From an uncultured Rubrobacteraceae bacterium (GTDB lineage: Bacteria > Actinomycetota > Rubrobacteria > Rubrobacterales > Rubrobacteraceae), in contig CADCVI010000058.1 in the NCBI GenBank assembly GCA_902806105.1, forward strand, positions 1 to 13,887: DNA of 13,887 bases, in the 5' to 3' direction. Shown one piece after another: positions 13,749-13,887 of the stretch. The position numbers and the translations under genes are program-made. The notes beneath the pieces were generated by a model, which saw only the letters and a program-made list of their open reading frames with translations, made no database searches and was not told where the DNA came from. How positions within the stretch are numbered: the first letter of the stretch is position 1; each line of letters begins with the position of its first letter.

Positions 13749-13887
13749 TTGCAGACCACGCAACAGCACCCCAATCATCGCACTAGCTCCCGCCTCAGAG
13801 AGATAGCGGCGGTCGTCCTGATGCTCGCCGCCCTCACCCTCCTCGCCTCGTGTGGCGGCGGCGGAGGCGGACAGAGCGGCGGTGGCG
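13749..13887 (+). CDS. Lipoprotein, N-terminal part only
   Basis: Starts at TTG and leaves the window after 46 codons. The N-terminal region (RTSSRLRE, 11-18) is basic, followed by a hydrophobic core (IAAVVLMLAALTLL, 19-32) and the lipobox LASC with the lipidated C35. A glycine-rich linker follows (GGGGGGQSGGG), typical of Gram-positive exported lipoproteins such as solute-binding proteins. The mature domain lies outside, so its role cannot be told. Confidence 0.8.
   Translation, partial: MQTTQQHPNHRTSSRLREIAAVVLMLAALTLLASCGGGGGGQSGGG

Noticed and set aside
1..13887. CRISPR array, tRNA, rRNA, transposase or phage genes
   Set aside because: No regular repeat-spacer pattern, cloverleaf or IS/phage protein was seen by eye in either strand.

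Overview
The window is high-G+C bacterial chromosomal DNA from an actinobacterium-like organism. I suspect Rubrobacter or a close relative, but this is an inference and not proven. The grounds are strong third-position G/C, a Deinococcus/Rubrobacter-style topoisomerase IB, a short (alpha-type) glutamine synthetase I, frequent TTG and GTG starts behind strong GGAGG ribosome binding sites, and a lipoprotein signal peptide. Thirteen features look like genes: eleven complete CDSs of at least 85 codons or clear function, one 43-codon gene, and partial genes at both window ends. There is also one decayed gene.

Left part (1-6199, + strand), nitrate assimilation. The 3' part of a molybdopterin nitrate reductase (NarB/NasC type) is followed after one base by nirB (NADH-nitrite reductase large subunit), which overlaps nirD (Rieske-like small subunit). 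After a 248-bp gap that carries an inverted and a direct repeat comes a TrpD/glycosyltransferase-family-3-like protein. Its position recalls cyanobacterial CnaT, which is needed for nir operon expression. These genes take nitrate to nitrite to ammonium.

Middle part (6210-8334, - strand). A previously easy-to-miss 43-codon, very basic protein with a 13-residue repeat lies downstream of a poxvirus/Deinococcus-type DNA topoisomerase IB. Upstream of that is a four-helix membrane protein of unknown function with an acidic, disordered-looking N-terminus. A 288-bp divergent region separates this from glnA (8623-9954, +), the next step of the nitrogen pathway (ammonium to glutamine), which ends in a clear rho-independent terminator.

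The stretch 9955-10750 has no intact gene. It holds the glnA terminator, a long perfect-looking hairpin at 10077-10113, and a decayed family 2 glycosyltransferase on the - strand (about 10154-10652). It ends with a perfect TATAAT box in front of the next gene.

Right part (10766-13887, + strand). pepA (M17 leucyl aminopeptidase), an MBL-fold hydrolase, a MoaB/Mog-family molybdenum cofactor protein and an unknown 85-aa acidic protein form one tightly packed operon (two 4-bp GTGA overlaps, then a 3-bp gap). A lipoprotein gene starts at 13749 and runs off the window. The MoaB/Mog protein is functionally linked to the nitrate reductase at the left edge, since that enzyme needs molybdopterin.

I did not find a CRISPR array, tRNA, rRNA, insertion sequence or phage gene. 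The points most worth a second look are the CnaT-like gene beside nirBD, the 43-aa repeat protein beside topoisomerase IB, and the glycosyltransferase pseudogene.
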